A stretch of DNA of 64,000 bases from CAVOHU01 sp963843385 (GCA_963843385.1 CAWJJY010000007.1:992001-1056000); one strand, 5' to 3'; positions 29,174-40,367 are shown, numbered from the stretch's first letter. Translations and numbers: made by a program. Notes: generated by a model from the sequence alone, not told the origin.

Positions 29174-29585
29174 GCGGGACCTCCTTCAGAAGTCAGCAGG
29201 AAAACGTGGATGAGCAGGGGCCGATAGCCAGCGACACCGGGCTTCGACGGCAGATTGTCCTCGGGGGGCGTGCGGCGCGGACTCGGGCGCCTGAGGACGT
29301 TCGCGAATTCTATGCCGTCTCAGTCGGATGGCGCAAGTCCGATGCTGCGGCGCGCCTCGGTGAGCGCCCGGGCTGCTGCCGATCAGTCTCGCCGTGGCGG
29401 GCTCCCGCGCACGTGAGGCTTTCGAGGCAATGACCGCCTCCGCATCGTGGCATTCGCGGCGTTGCCGGGTGTATGCTTCGCTCCTCCCGGTTGCTCGTTT
29501 CCAACCAGTGATACGGGCAGGTTATCGACGGGTGAACTGTAGTGTGGTGTGGACCGGATGCATCGCGTTGGCTGGAGGAGAGATC
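29174..29585. other. 412-base divergent intergenic region
   Basis: No gene was seen between sdhA (minus) and the amidase gene (plus). It must hold both promoters. A weak minus-strand promoter is listed separately; no clear plus-strand promoter was found. The purine-rich ribosome binding site GGAGGAG of the amidase gene is at 29574-29580. Confidence 0.6.
29307..29336 (-). promoter_or_regulatory. Possible promoter of sdhACDB
   Basis: On the minus strand TTGCGC (29336-29331), 18 bases, TAGAAT (29312-29307). Leader to the sdhA ATG about 127 bases. Confidence 0.3.
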
Positions 29586-31475
29586 GTGACGACACCTGAG
29601 GACACCTTCGAACCCACGCAAGCTGAATCAGAGTCAGTCGCCGGCGCCCCGGAATCCGTTTCGGGCGTGGACCGCCGGACGTTCATGTTTCTGTCGCTCG
29701 CCGCGACGGCGGCCAGCACGCTTGGCGTCGACACGGCGCGCGCGCAGGGGGGAACCACGGTTGCGGGAGCCCGCGGACAGGCCGCGCAGCAACCGCCCCC
29801 GCCGCCAGTACCTCTCGCCAACGGTGAGGCGCCGGCGCTGCAGTTCCAGCCGTATCCCGGTGGCACGGGGGCGTTGATGGAGAAGCTGGCCCGTGAACGG
29901 GGGCGCGCGGCGTTCGATCGATCGGTCTTCACCGTCGAACCGTGGCGCGGCACGGTGCCGACCTCACCCGACGATATCGCGTTTCTTCCTGCCCACCGGC
30001 TCGCCGCCCTGATCAAGGAACGGAAGATCACCCCGTCACAGCTGACCGACATCTATCTGAACCGGTTGAAGCGCCTCAATCCGACGCTGCTGTGCGCGGT
30101 CACGATCATGGAGGAACAGGCGCGGGCGGAGGCGGCGAAGGCGGATGCCGAGATCAAGGCCGGGAAGTACCGCGGCCCGCTCCATGGTCTGCCCTGGGGG
30201 GTGAAGGACCTCTTCTCGACCAAGGGTGTGCCGACCACGTGGGGTGCCGCAGACTTCGAGAACCGCATCATCGACGAAGACGCCGAAGTGATCGTGCGTC
30301 TCAGGAATGCCGGCGCGATCCTGATCGCCAAGCTCGCAACGGGGCTCTTCGCGCAGAACGACCAGTGGTTTCGCGGGCGCACGAACAACCCGTGGAACCT
30401 GGTGCAGGGATCGAGCGGTTCGTCGGCGGGCCCGGCCTCAGCGACGGTGGCCGGCTGCGTGGCATTCTCGATCGGCACCGAGACCCAAGGCTCCATCGTG
30501 TCGCCGTCACTCCGGTGTGGGGTGACCGCGCTGCGTCCGACCTTCGGCCGGGTGAGCCGGGTGGGTGCCATGACGCTGGCCTGGTCGATGGACCGCGTCG
30601 GGCCGATCTGCCGAACGGTTGAAGACTGCGCGATGGTGTTCAACGCCATCCACGGCGTCGATGAGAAGGATCCGTCGACGGTGATGGCTCCGTTCCGGTT
30701 CGACCGCAACGTCGCGCTTGCGTCGTTGCGCATCGGCGTGGATCCGAACGCGCCGAAGGAACTCGTGGCGAAGCTGCGGGAACTCGGCGTGAAGCTCAGG
30801 GAGGTGGGTCCGCGACCGACGGTCCCCGGGATTGGCGGGGGCGCGCTCGGCGTCGAAGGTGCGGCCGCCTTCGACCAGTACGTCCAGCGGAAGGCCCAGG
30901 AGACGGGACTGGATCTGACGAAGCTGCCTGAGCCTGTCGGCCGTGGCGGCGGGCGAGGCGCCGGCGGTGGAGAAGCGGGCGGCGCGGGGCGAGGCGGGGA
31001 AGCCGCGGCTGGAAGAGGGGGAGAAGCCGGCGGCGGGAGAGGCGGAGAAGCTGCCGGGAGAGGCCCGGGAGGTCCGCCGGCCAACCCGATGGCTCCGGCA
31101 GATTGGAACCCCCGCTTCGTCAACGGCCGGACGACGCGCGCCTTCGAGTACGTGCAGAGCCAGCGGCGGCGCTACCTGCTCATGAGCAAGTGGGCCGAGT
31201 ACATGAAGGACCTCGACATGTTCATCGGCAATCCGTCGGCCGATGTCGGCGCCAACGCCCAAACCGGTCACCCCTGCGTGGTCGTGCCCTACAAGTTCGA
31301 CGTACCGCCGCAGGGTGGCGGCCGTGGCGCGGCAGCGCAGCCGCCGCCGGAGTTGAAGCCTCAGCCGATCTGCGCCGTGATTGTCGGGAACCTGTTCGCA
31401 GACGATGCGATCCTCGCGGTCGCACATCAGCTGCAGGTGCACACCGACGTCCATCTCAAGCGCCCGGCGCTGTAG
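29586..31475 (+). CDS. Secreted amidase-signature hydrolase with Tat-type signal and Gly/Arg-rich insert
   Basis: Amidase-signature enzyme that hydrolyses an amide bond; substrate unknown. GTG 29586 is chosen because GGAGGAG lies just upstream; the ORF extends further without support. The 629-residue protein has a twin-arginine-like signal DRRTFMFLSLAATAAS (about 32-47) and an AQG cleavage region. The catalytic Lys-cisSer-Ser triad is visible: Lys207 (GVKDL), Ser280 (GSSGSSAG) and Ser303 (TETQGSIVS), with normal spacing. Residues about 453-498 form a low-complexity insert built from GRGGEA-like units, not part of the fold. The gene ends 7 bases from the convergent M20 peptidase, suggesting a shared role in degrading external amides or peptides. 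Confidence 0.88.
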   Translation: MTTPEDTFEPTQAESESVAGAPESVSGVDRRTFMFLSLAATAASTLGVDTARAQGGTTVAGARGQAAQQPPPPPVPLANGEAPALQFQPYPGGTGALMEKLARERGRAAFDRSVFTVEPWRGTVPTSPDDIAFLPAHRLAALIKERKITPSQLTDIYLNRLKRLNPTLLCAVTIMEEQARAEAAKADAEIKAGKYRGPLHGLPWGVKDLFSTKGVPTTWGAADFENRIIDEDAEVIVRLRNAGAILIAKLATGLFAQNDQWFRGRTNNPWNLVQGSSGSSAGPASATVAGCVAFSIGTETQGSIVSPSLRCGVTALRPTFGRVSRVGAMTLAWSMDRVGPICRTVEDCAMVFNAIHGVDEKDPSTVMAPFRFDRNVALASLRIGVDPNAPKELVAKLRELGVKLREVGPRPTVPGIGGGALGVEGAAAFDQYVQRKAQETGLDLTKLPEPVGRGGGRGAGGGEAGGAGRGGEAAAGRGGEAGGGRGGEAAGRGPGGPPANPMAPADWNPRFVNGRTTRAFEYVQSQRRRYLLMSKWAEYMKDLDMFIGNPSADVGANAQTGHPCVVVPYKFDVPPQGGGRGAAAQPPPELKPQPICAVIVGNLFADDAILAVAHQLQVHTDVHLKRPAL

Positions 31476-31482
31476 GGAAGTC

Positions 31483-32913
31483 CTACTTCGGGTCCGGCAC
31501 TTTCGGCACGCCGTAGGTCTTTTCGAGCGCTGCTTGGTACTCGGAGAAGAGCGCCTTGATGCCGTCGAACTCCTTCTTGACGGCCGTTCGGTAGTCGGGC
31601 CGTGTGGCGAAGTCGAACAACAGGGCCGTCATCGCCTGCGCGTCGACCAGGAAGCCTTGGTGGCCGACCTCGCCGAGCGCATCGGCCTCCATCTCGTAGG
31701 TGTGGCCAGCTCCGTTTGACGAGAACGCGCTGAACCCCAGGCCGGGGATCGCGCTCGACACGCTGCCGGTCTCCTCGTATCCCTGGGGCTTTCCAGGCTC
31801 GGGCTGGACCTTTGTCGCGCCGAACATCTTCATGTAGGCGAAGCCGACTTCGCCCAAGGTGGCGACCGCGATCCCGTCGCGCGTGCTGCCATAGTGGTCG
31901 ATCTTCACCTTCGTGCCGGTCGAGAGCGCTGCGGCCTTCGCGGCGTTGTCCACGAACTCCCGCACCTGCCGAAGGTACACCTCGTCCGGATAGCGGATGT
32001 AGAAATCCGCTACGGCACGATCCGGCACGACGTTCGGCGCCGCGCCGCCTTCGGTGATGACGCCCTGGATCCGGGCCTCCTGGCGGATGCTGCTGCGCAC
32101 GCTGTCGATGTTGTCGAACAGGTGGATGACACCCTCGAGGGCGTTCCGGCCGTTCCACGACTGTAACTGGTGAGCGGGCGCGCCCGAGAAGACGTACTTT
32201 ACGCCGTCGATGTTCATGCAGCAGGTGCCAAACCCCGGTGCCGGGCGCGTGGTCGCCCCGCTCGAGTGGCTCCGCACCAGCACATCTGCGCCAGTAAAGA
32301 CGCCAGCCTTGAACATGTCGGTCTTGGCGTTGGGCGGCATCATCTCTTCGCCGGGCGTGCCGTAGACCACGACGCTGCCGGGCAGTTTGGCCTTCGTCAG
32401 GTATTCCGCCAGGGCTACGGCCGCCGCGATGCCAACCGGGCCCTGCGTGCTGTGCTGATCGCCGTGGAATGCCCGCTCGGTGCCGCGCAACGCATCGTAT
32501 TCGACGATGATCCCAAGGGTGGGCGCACCGCTGTTGCGCCGGTAGCGTGCGACAAACGCGGTCTCCAGTCCCGCGAGCCCCACCTGCACGTCGAACTCGT
32601 GCCTCTTCAGGTAGTCGACCAGCTTGGCGACGGACTGCTTCTCGGTGAACCCGATCTCGGGATGGCGGGTGATGTCGTCCCCAAGCGAGAGGAGCTCCTT
32701 GTCCATCAGCTCTCTTGCGCGGGCCACCGCCTGGTCGCGCGCCGGATTCGCGCCGGTCAGCGTCGTCACGAGCCTCGGCACGTCGAGCGAGGCCTCCAGC
32801 GCCTGCATCTTCTGCAACACACCCCGAGCCGCGTCACGTTCGGTCGGGGTCTCCTGTGCGAAGGCCGTCGTGGCAATGAGGACGAAGGTCGACAGCAGGA
32901 ACAGGCGCCTCAT
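31483..32913 (-). CDS. Secreted M20-family metallopeptidase / amidohydrolase (AbgB-like)
   Basis: The 476-residue protein has a cleavable signal peptide (about residues 1-20, ending AFAQE) and an M20 catalytic domain of the amidohydrolase (AbgB) branch. It shows EIGFTEKQSV, the metal-site region AFHGDQHSTQGPVG (about 148), GTPGEE (about 186), a dimerisation domain with FSGAPAHQLQSWNGRNALEG, and a C-terminal metal-binding stretch near VGHQGFLVDA. In this branch the usual HxCGHD motif is relaxed, and here it reads HGDQHS. Such enzymes split aminobenzoyl-glutamate or similar N-acyl amino acids; the real substrate is unknown. GGAGGAG precedes the ATG. It converges with the amidase gene. Confidence 0.85.
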   Translation of the reverse strand: MRRLFLLSTFVLIATTAFAQETPTERDAARGVLQKMQALEASLDVPRLVTTLTGANPARDQAVARARELMDKELLSLGDDITRHPEIGFTEKQSVAKLVDYLKRHEFDVQVGLAGLETAFVARYRRNSGAPTLGIIVEYDALRGTERAFHGDQHSTQGPVGIAAAVALAEYLTKAKLPGSVVVYGTPGEEMMPPNAKTDMFKAGVFTGADVLVRSHSSGATTRPAPGFGTCCMNIDGVKYVFSGAPAHQLQSWNGRNALEGVIHLFDNIDSVRSSIRQEARIQGVITEGGAAPNVVPDRAVADFYIRYPDEVYLRQVREFVDNAAKAAALSTGTKVKIDHYGSTRDGIAVATLGEVGFAYMKMFGATKVQPEPGKPQGYEETGSVSSAIPGLGFSAFSSNGAGHTYEMEADALGEVGHQGFLVDAQAMTALLFDFATRPDYRTAVKKEFDGIKALFSEYQAALEKTYGVPKVPDPK

Positions 32914-33150
32914 GTCTCCTCCACGTGATTGCGCGGCGAGCGCCGCGGGATTGGCTCCAGGAAGTCGGCCGCCGTAGCCTCGGCCGCCGATGGCAGGTAG
33001 CTTATGTCGCCGAATGTCGCACTGGCAAGGCTGGGGCGAAGAGTCGCCGGCCGCGGCGGCAGGGATGTCGCCGCCAAAGCGGCTCAGTGCGATTGAATCC
33101 GGTTGGACGACACCGCCGGGACGAGCCAGGCAGGGAACCTGCCCGGTCGC

Positions 33151-33909
33151 CTACCGCGCGCCGACAAGCAACGCGCGGATGTACTCGCGGCGCATGCGCG
33201 CGATGTTCGAAATCGGAATTTCCTTCGGGCACACCGCTTCGCACTCGGCCTCGTTCGAGCAGTTGCCGAAGCCCAGCTCGTCCATGGCCGAGACCATGGC
33301 CAGGGCTCGCCTGGTCCGCTCCGCGTGCCCCTGGGGCAGCAACGCGAGCTGGGAGATCTTGGCGCTGACGAAGAGCGCCGCCGATGCGTTCTTGCACGCC
33401 GCGACGCAGGCCCCGCAGCCGATGCAGGCCGCGGCGTCCATGGCCAGCTCGGCCTTGTCCTTCGGAATCGGGATCGCGTTGGCGTCCGGCGCGCTGCCTG
33501 TGTTGACCGACACGTAGCCGCCGCTGGCGATGATCGTGTCGAATGCGCCGCGATCGACGATCAGGTCCTTCTGGACCGGGAACGGTTTCGCCCGCCACGG
33601 TTCGATCGTGATGGTGTCGCCGTTCTTGAACTTGCGCATGTGGAGCTGGCACACCGTCGACCCGCGGTCGGGGCCGTGCGGCACGCCGTTGACGACGAGG
33701 CTGCACATCCCGCAGATGCCTTCGCGGCAGTCGGAATCGAACGCGATGGGCGGTTCGCCCTTCCTGATGAGTCCCTCGTTGACCACGTCGATCATCTCGA
33801 GGAACGACATCTCCGAGGAGATGTCCTCGGCGGTATAGGGGACCATCCGTCCCGGGTCCGCAGAATTCGCCTGCCGCCAGACGAGGAGCTTCAGGGTCAT
33901 CGTCTCCAT
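33151..33909 (-). CDS. Succinate dehydrogenase / fumarate reductase iron-sulfur subunit (complex 2, B-type)
   Basis: Iron-sulfur subunit of the second complex. The 252-residue protein has the [2Fe-2S] ligands in DSDCREGICGMCSLVVNG (about residues 58-75) with a later Cys in STVC. The [4Fe-4S]/[3Fe-4S] region is CIGCGACVAACKNASAALF (quoted by spacing C-x2-C-x2-C-x3-C, about 147-157), with further Cys in FGNCSNEAECEAVCPKEI. The form KNxSAxLFVSAKISQ is that of the B-type group found in Bacteroidetes and epsilonproteobacteria. It starts 14 bases after sdhA2; Met4 is an alternative start. Confidence 0.93.
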   Translation of the reverse strand: METMTLKLLVWRQANSADPGRMVPYTAEDISSEMSFLEMIDVVNEGLIRKGEPPIAFDSDCREGICGMCSLVVNGVPHGPDRGSTVCQLHMRKFKNGDTITIEPWRAKPFPVQKDLIVDRGAFDTIIASGGYVSVNTGSAPDANAIPIPKDKAELAMDAAACIGCGACVAACKNASAALFVSAKISQLALLPQGHAERTRRALAMVSAMDELGFGNCSNEAECEAVCPKEIPISNIARMRREYIRALLVGAR

Positions 33910-33923
33910 GGTGGTCTTCCGCC

Positions 33924-35869
<1,946 letters not shown>

Positions 35870-35873
<4 letters not shown>

Positions 35874-36550
35874 GATCGGCCCCCGAAGAAGAACAGGAAG
35901 ACTGGGATGGACAGGAATCCGCCGCCCACGATCACCGCGAGCACTTTGCCGATCGCGATGACGCGCGGCGTGAGCTTCGGATGGTTGACCCCGAGCGATT
36001 CGAACGCGCTCGAGAAGCCATGCCACAGGTGGAACCCGACCAGGGCCATGCACGGGACGTAGACGGCGACCCACAACGGCCGCTTGAACGCCTCGAGGAC
36101 CATGCGGTACAGGTCGCGGCCCTCCTCGCCGTGGATGAGGGTCGGGTAGAACGGCCCGTACTTGAAGGTGGCCACGTGGACGGCGACGAACACGAACGTC
36201 ACCCCGCCCGTCCAGATCATCGTCGCCGAGGCCAGCGACTTTCGGCTCGCGCCGCCGGCCCAGTGCGTGTTCTCGTAGGCGATCGGCCGCGCGCCGCGAT
36301 TGGTCCACCACATGGTGGCCGCCTCGAGCACGTGGATGACGAAGATGGCGAGCAGGCCGATCTCGGCCGGAACCGTGAATGGGTTCGAGATGAGGAAGTG
36401 CGAGTACGCGTTGAACGTGGCCGGGCCGAAGTACAGGAGGAGGTTCCCGGCCAGGTGCATGCACAGGAATCCGACCAGGCTCAAACCGGTCAACGCGATG
36501 AGGAGTTTCGTAGCGACGGTGGAAAACAATGAATTCCGGGGCGGTGCCAT
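35870..36550 (-). CDS. Succinate dehydrogenase / fumarate reductase diheme cytochrome b subunit (complex 2, B-type)
   Basis: Single large membrane anchor of 226 residues with five TM helices (about 12-35, 58-80, 103-127, 153-176 and 195-220). Histidines in the helices are suitably placed to bind two hemes b: LCMHLAGN, FVIHVLEA, VAVHVATF, GFHLWHGF. This single-anchor, two-heme organisation defines the B-type complexes (Bacillus, Wolinella, Bacteroidetes), some of which are fumarate reductases. First gene of the sdhC-A-B order. The predicted promoter lies at 36638-36666. Confidence 0.92.
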
Positions 36551-36637
36551 GTCAATCTCCAGCCCGGGGCAGTCGGACGCCCGGCGCGCGAGAGTGGGGG
36601 ACTCGGCGGGTCGTATGATCGTGGAGTCCAGCCGTAG

Positions 36638-36666
36638 ATTGTAGTGATCCGCACTTGCCAGAGCAA
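36638..36666 (-). promoter_or_regulatory. Promoter of the second succinate dehydrogenase operon
   Basis: On the minus strand TTGCTC (36666-36661), 17 bases, TACAAT (36643-36638). Good spacing for a housekeeping sigma factor. Leader of about 80 bases to the cytochrome b ATG. Confidence 0.55.
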
Positions 36667-36722
36667 GCCGGCCTCTGACAGATAGTGTACCGTTCCTGTG
36701 CGTCAGACGTCATCAGGCGGCG

Positions 36723-37976
36723 CTACCTGCGATCGATCGCGGCGAGAATCTGGCCGAGCAACGAGTCCAGCTCCTTGGCGCCCTTGATCCATCTCACCAC
36801 CACGACCAGGTCGTTCTCCCAGTCCATGTAGATGATGTTCTGCCCGCTGCCGACGAAGCACACGGCCGACTCCGGTGCAGACGGCCACGCGGCCCGCTTG
36901 GTGTTCAGGAACCAGTTCATGAAGCCGTATCCCGCGTTGGCGGTGCCCGGCGTGCGCGCCATCTTGATCCAGGCGTCAGAGACGATCTGGCGCTCCTTCC
37001 ATCGGCCGTTTCTGAGGAACAGGTACCCGAATCGGGCCATGTCCCACGCGTTGATGAACATGCCGCCGCCGAAGTGTCCGCCTCCCGAGACCGACTGCAC
37101 GCGCTGCCCGTCGAGTTCGACCCACGAGTTGTCGTACCCGTACCATCGCCAGGCGTTGGACGCGCCGATCGGCTCCATCACTTCTTCGCGAAGGACAACC
37201 GGCAGCGGGCGCCGCCACACCTGGAGCGCCAGAAGCGCGAGCAGGTTGACGCGCGTGTCGTTGTATTTGTAGCGCGTGCCGGGGTCGTTCAGCTTGCGGT
37301 TCGGCCAGTCGGATGGCTTCTGGCCCTCGGGCCGGTCGGCCCAGTCGGGCTTTCCCCACAGCGTCCCCTGCCAGTCGCTCGTCTGGCGTAGGAGGTGATC
37401 CCAGGTGATGGTGGCGTTGTGGCCGTCGAAGTACCCCGGAAGCGGCATGTAGTCTGCCGCGCGGTCGTTGATGTCGCGGATGAGACCCTTCTGCCACCCG
37501 AGCCCGACGACGGTCGACAGGAAGCTTTTGGTCACGCTGAAGGTCATGTCGACGCGCTTCGTGTCGCCCCATTCCGCCACCACGTACCCGCGCCTGATGA
37601 CGATTCCGTTGGCTGCGCCTCGCTCCTTGGCGGGGCCGATCAGCGTATCGAACGGCTCGCGCGCGCCGAAGGTCAGCGCGAGATCGAGGGTCAGATCCTT
37701 CGGCCCCGGATTCTCGTTCGCCACGGCGTAGGCCGCCGCAGCGTCCAGCGCCGGCGCGTTCATGCCGACCTCGCCGGCAGGCTTGCGGGCCCACTCGAAT
37801 CGGTCGGGGAAGTACACGGCCGGCTGCGTGGCCTGCGCGGGCACGGCGGCGGGCTTGACGCCCTTGCGCTGCGGCGCTTGAGCGTTCAGCGCGCCGGCAC
37901 ACATCATCACGCAGAGAACCGCGCCAGGCATCAGCGCGGCACGAGGTCCGATACGGCGAGGCGATTGCGTCGACAT
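36723..37976 (-). CDS. Exported serine hydrolase of the class C beta-lactamase fold
   Basis: The ATG at 37976 has AAGGAG 5 bases upstream and is preferred to an in-frame start 51 bases earlier. The 417-residue protein has a signal sequence (about 12-33, ending LNAQA) and a beta-lactamase/penicillin-binding fold with the Ser147-V-T-Lys150 active site, Tyr238-Asn239 as the second motif (YKYND) and a Gly-rich SGGGHFGGGMF stretch. The usual third KTG motif is not obvious. Relatives include esterases, D-aminopeptidases and 6-aminohexanoate-dimer hydrolases as well as beta-lactamases, so antibiotic resistance should not be assumed. It lies alone between sdhC2 and sucC. Confidence 0.85.
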   Translation of the reverse strand: MSTQSPRRIGPRAALMPGAVLCVMMCAGALNAQAPQRKGVKPAAVPAQATQPAVYFPDRFEWARKPAGEVGMNAPALDAAAAYAVANENPGPKDLTLDLALTFGAREPFDTLIGPAKERGAANGIVIRRGYVVAEWGDTKRVDMTFSVTKSFLSTVVGLGWQKGLIRDINDRAADYMPLPGYFDGHNATITWDHLLRQTSDWQGTLWGKPDWADRPEGQKPSDWPNRKLNDPGTRYKYNDTRVNLLALLALQVWRRPLPVVLREEVMEPIGASNAWRWYGYDNSWVELDGQRVQSVSGGGHFGGGMFINAWDMARFGYLFLRNGRWKERQIVSDAWIKMARTPGTANAGYGFMNWFLNTKRAAWPSAPESAVCFVGSGQNIIYMDWENDLVVVVRWIKGAKELDSLLGQILAAIDRR

Positions 37977-38110
37977 GACCACTCCTTCGTGTGCCGCACA
38001 TTCTACACGCAGGACTCCGCATCGCACGTGGACGTGCCGAAAGCCGGCGTCAATGCGGCTTGGAGAGCTCGAGAGCAGGGGAGAGGGCGAGCGACATCGA
38101 ATGCGGCGGC

Positions 38111-38140
38111 TTGACGCCTACCGCGTCGGCTCGATAGCAT
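38111..38140 (+). promoter_or_regulatory. Possible promoter of sucCD
   Basis: TTGACG (38111-38116), 18 bases, TAGCAT (38135-38140). Predicted leader of about 95 bases before the sucC GTG. Confidence 0.4.
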
Positions 38141-38242
38141 CACGTGTTGGCTTGGTCCCCAAACGTCGTGGCGAAGTGGACGGCGGGCCCCTTCGCACTC
38201 GCGGCGTGACCTTTCCATTGGGCCCGTCAGACCCGACATCCA

Positions 38243-39403
38243 GTGAAAATCCACGAATACCAGGCAAAGGCGGTGATCGCCAAGTACGGCGTGCCGGTGC
38301 CGCGCGGCGAGGTGGCGTTCAACGCCGACGAAGCCGTCGCCATCGCGCAGCGCCTCGGCCTTCCCGTTGTCGTGAAGGCACAGATTCACGCCGGCGGGCG
38401 AGGCAAGGGGGGCGGCGTCAAGGTCGCCAAGACCATGGAGGAGGTCGCGAGTCTGACCTCGGCCATGATCGGCATGAAGCTGGTCACGCACCAGACCGGC
38501 CCCGAAGGCAAGCTGGTGCAGCGCGTCCTGGTGGAGCAGGGCCTGCAGATTGCCCGTGAACTCTACCTCGGTCTCGTGCTCGACCGCGCGGCAGGACGGC
38601 CCGTCGTGATGGCCAGCTCCGCCGGGGGAATGGAAATCGAGAAAGTCGCCGCGGAGACCCCGGAGCTCATCTTCAAGGAATACATCCATCCAACCGCCGG
38701 CTTCGAAGCCTTCCAGGCGCAGAAGCTGGCGTTCGCCCTCGGGCTGCAGGGGCCCGCGGTGAAGCAGGCCGTCAAGATGATGCTGGCGCTCTACGAGGCC
38801 TACAAGGCCACCGACGCCTCGCTCATCGAGATCAATCCCCTCATCGTCACCAAGGACGGAAATCTCCTCGCGCTCGACGCCAAGATGAACTTCGACGACA
38901 ACGCGCTCTACAGGCATCCCGACCTGCGCGAGCTGCGCGACCTGAGCGAAGAGGATCCGCTCGAGATCGAGGCCTCGAAGTTCTCGCTGAACTACATCCG
39001 GCTGGACGGCACCATCGGCTGCATGGTGAACGGCGCCGGGCTGGCGATGGCGACCATGGACATCATCAAGCTGGCGGGCGGCGAGCCGGCCAATTTCCTG
39101 GACGTGGGCGGCGGGGCCACCGCGGATCAGATCCGGAATGCGTTCAAGATCCTGATGTCGGACGGCAATGTGAAGGCGGTCTTCATCAATATCTTCGGCG
39201 GCATCCTCCGGTGTGATGTCCTGGCCGAAGGCGTGGTCGCCGCGGTCAAGGAGCTGTCGGTCAAGGTGCCGATTGTGATTCGGATGGAAGGCACCAACGT
39301 CGAGACCGGCAAGAAACTGCTCCGCGAGAGCGGGTTGAATTTCACTACGGCCGACGCCATGGACGAAGGCGCCACCAAGGTCGTCGCGCTGGCGCGCGGG
39401 TGA
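38243..39403 (+). CDS. sucC: Succinyl-CoA synthetase beta subunit
   Basis: SucC with SucD interconverts succinyl-CoA and succinate with formation or use of ATP or GTP. The start is GTG 38243, giving the canonical MKIHEYQAKAVIAKYG. The 386-residue protein has an ATP-grasp domain (VVVKAQIHAGGRGKGGGVK, about residues 41-57), EINPLIV (about 195), the acidic DAKMNFDDNALYRHP and the C-terminal LDVGGGATADQI and NIFGGILRCDV. Length fits the family. sucD begins 11 bases downstream. Confidence 0.97.
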   Translation: MKIHEYQAKAVIAKYGVPVPRGEVAFNADEAVAIAQRLGLPVVVKAQIHAGGRGKGGGVKVAKTMEEVASLTSAMIGMKLVTHQTGPEGKLVQRVLVEQGLQIARELYLGLVLDRAAGRPVVMASSAGGMEIEKVAAETPELIFKEYIHPTAGFEAFQAQKLAFALGLQGPAVKQAVKMMLALYEAYKATDASLIEINPLIVTKDGNLLALDAKMNFDDNALYRHPDLRELRDLSEEDPLEIEASKFSLNYIRLDGTIGCMVNGAGLAMATMDIIKLAGGEPANFLDVGGGATADQIRNAFKILMSDGNVKAVFINIFGGILRCDVLAEGVVAAVKELSVKVPIVIRMEGTNVETGKKLLRESGLNFTTADAMDEGATKVVALARG

Positions 39404-39413
39404 GGGGGACAAC

Positions 39414-40286
39414 ATGGCGGTACTGATTGACAAAGCCACGCGCCTGCTGGTGCAAGGCCTCACCGGCCGCGAGGGAACGTTTCACGCCAGGCAGGCCGCG
39501 CAATACGGTACGACCGTCGTCGGCGGCGTGACGCCCGGCAAGGGTGGCACGACGCACGAGGGCTGGCCGATCTTCAACACGGTGGCCGATGCGGTGGCCA
39601 AGACCGGCGCCAACGCCAGCGTGAGCTTCGTGCCGCCGGCCTTTTCGGCCGACGCCATCCTCGAGGCGGCGGATGCGGGGCTGGCGCTCGTCGTCTGCAT
39701 CTCGGAGGGCATTCCGACGCTCGACATGATGCGGGTGATGGCGGTCCTGAAGGAGAAGAAGACGCGGCTGATCGGCCCGAACTGTCCCGGCCTGATTTCT
39801 CCGGGCAAGGCCAAGGCGGGGATCATCCCGGCGCACATCTGCAAGGAGGGCCGGGTCGGGATCGTGTCGCGCAGCGGAACGTTGACCTACGAGGCCATCC
39901 ACCAGTTGACCCAGCTCGGCCTCGGCCAGACGACGTGCATCGGAATCGGCGGCGACCCGCTCATCGGGACGAACTTCATCGACGCGCTGACACTCTTCCA
40001 GGCCGACCGCGAGACCGAAGCGATCGTGATGATTGGCGAGATCGGAGGCACGGCCGAGGAAGAGGCGGCGGCCTTCATCAAGAAGAACGTGAACAAGCCG
40101 GTCGTCAGCTTCATCTGCGGCCAGACGGCGCCTCCGGGACGCCGGATGGGGCATGCAGGCGCCATCATCGCGGGTGGAAAGGGCACCGCCGCGGAGAAGA
40201 TGACGGCGTTGATCGCCGCCGGAGTCCGCGTGGTCAAGAGCCCGGCCGACATCGGGCGCGCGATCGTCGAGGCGATGAAGAAATAG
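39414..40286 (+). CDS. sucD: Succinyl-CoA synthetase alpha subunit
   Basis: SucD carries the phosphorylated histidine and binds CoA. The 290-residue protein shows VQGLTGREGTFHARQ (about residues 12-26), VGGVTPGKGG, PNCPGLISPG, the SRSGTLTYE stretch and the active-site His247 in MGHAGAII. Its length is typical. It lies in one operon with sucC and is followed by a GC-rich palindrome and repeats, then the kor genes. Confidence 0.97.
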   Translation: MAVLIDKATRLLVQGLTGREGTFHARQAAQYGTTVVGGVTPGKGGTTHEGWPIFNTVADAVAKTGANASVSFVPPAFSADAILEAADAGLALVVCISEGIPTLDMMRVMAVLKEKKTRLIGPNCPGLISPGKAKAGIIPAHICKEGRVGIVSRSGTLTYEAIHQLTQLGLGQTTCIGIGGDPLIGTNFIDALTLFQADRETEAIVMIGEIGGTAEEEAAAFIKKNVNKPVVSFICGQTAPPGRRMGHAGAIIAGGKGTAAEKMTALIAAGVRVVKSPADIGRAIVEAMKK

Positions 40287-40292
40287 GGGCCA

Positions 40293-40314
40293 GGGGCTTG
40301 GGGCCCCAAGCCCC
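40293..40314 (+). terminator. 22-bp perfect palindrome after sucD
   Basis: The arm GGGGCTTGGGG (40293-40303) is directly followed by its reverse complement CCCCAAGCCCC (40304-40314), 7 bases after the sucD stop. As RNA it folds back on itself, but there is no T-run, so it is an atypical terminator if it is one. The right arm is also the first unit of a heptamer repeat. Confidence 0.45.
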
Positions 40315-40338
40315 GAGTCCCAAGTCCCAAGCCCCAAG
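40304..40338 (+). repeat. Five tandem heptamers, consensus YCCCAAG
   Basis: Units CCCCAAG, CCCCGAG, TCCCAAG, TCCCAAG and CCCCAAG in direct tandem, with CCC starting a sixth. The inverted copy on the left side creates the palindrome at 40293-40314. It lies in the sucD-korA gap. Confidence 0.85.
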
Positions 40339-40367
40339 CCCTTCGCGACGTGCCACCCTGGGGCGCA

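Noticed and set aside
32932..32947. CGCGGCG-AG-CGCCGCG inverted repeat upstream of the M20 peptidase
   Set aside because: Only a 2-base loop and purely GC composition; could be chance in a GC-rich gap, and nothing links it to either neighbouring gene.
35874..36464. N-terminal extension of the second sdhA ORF (197 codons)
   Set aside because: It lies over the conserved cytochrome b gene in another frame, and the ATG at 35873 overlaps the cytochrome b stop as ATGA.
36723..37976. Antibiotic-resistance beta-lactamase
   Set aside because: Only the fold and the SxxK and YxN motifs are visible. The family includes many esterases and peptidases, and there is no KTG motif or ampR-type regulator next to it.
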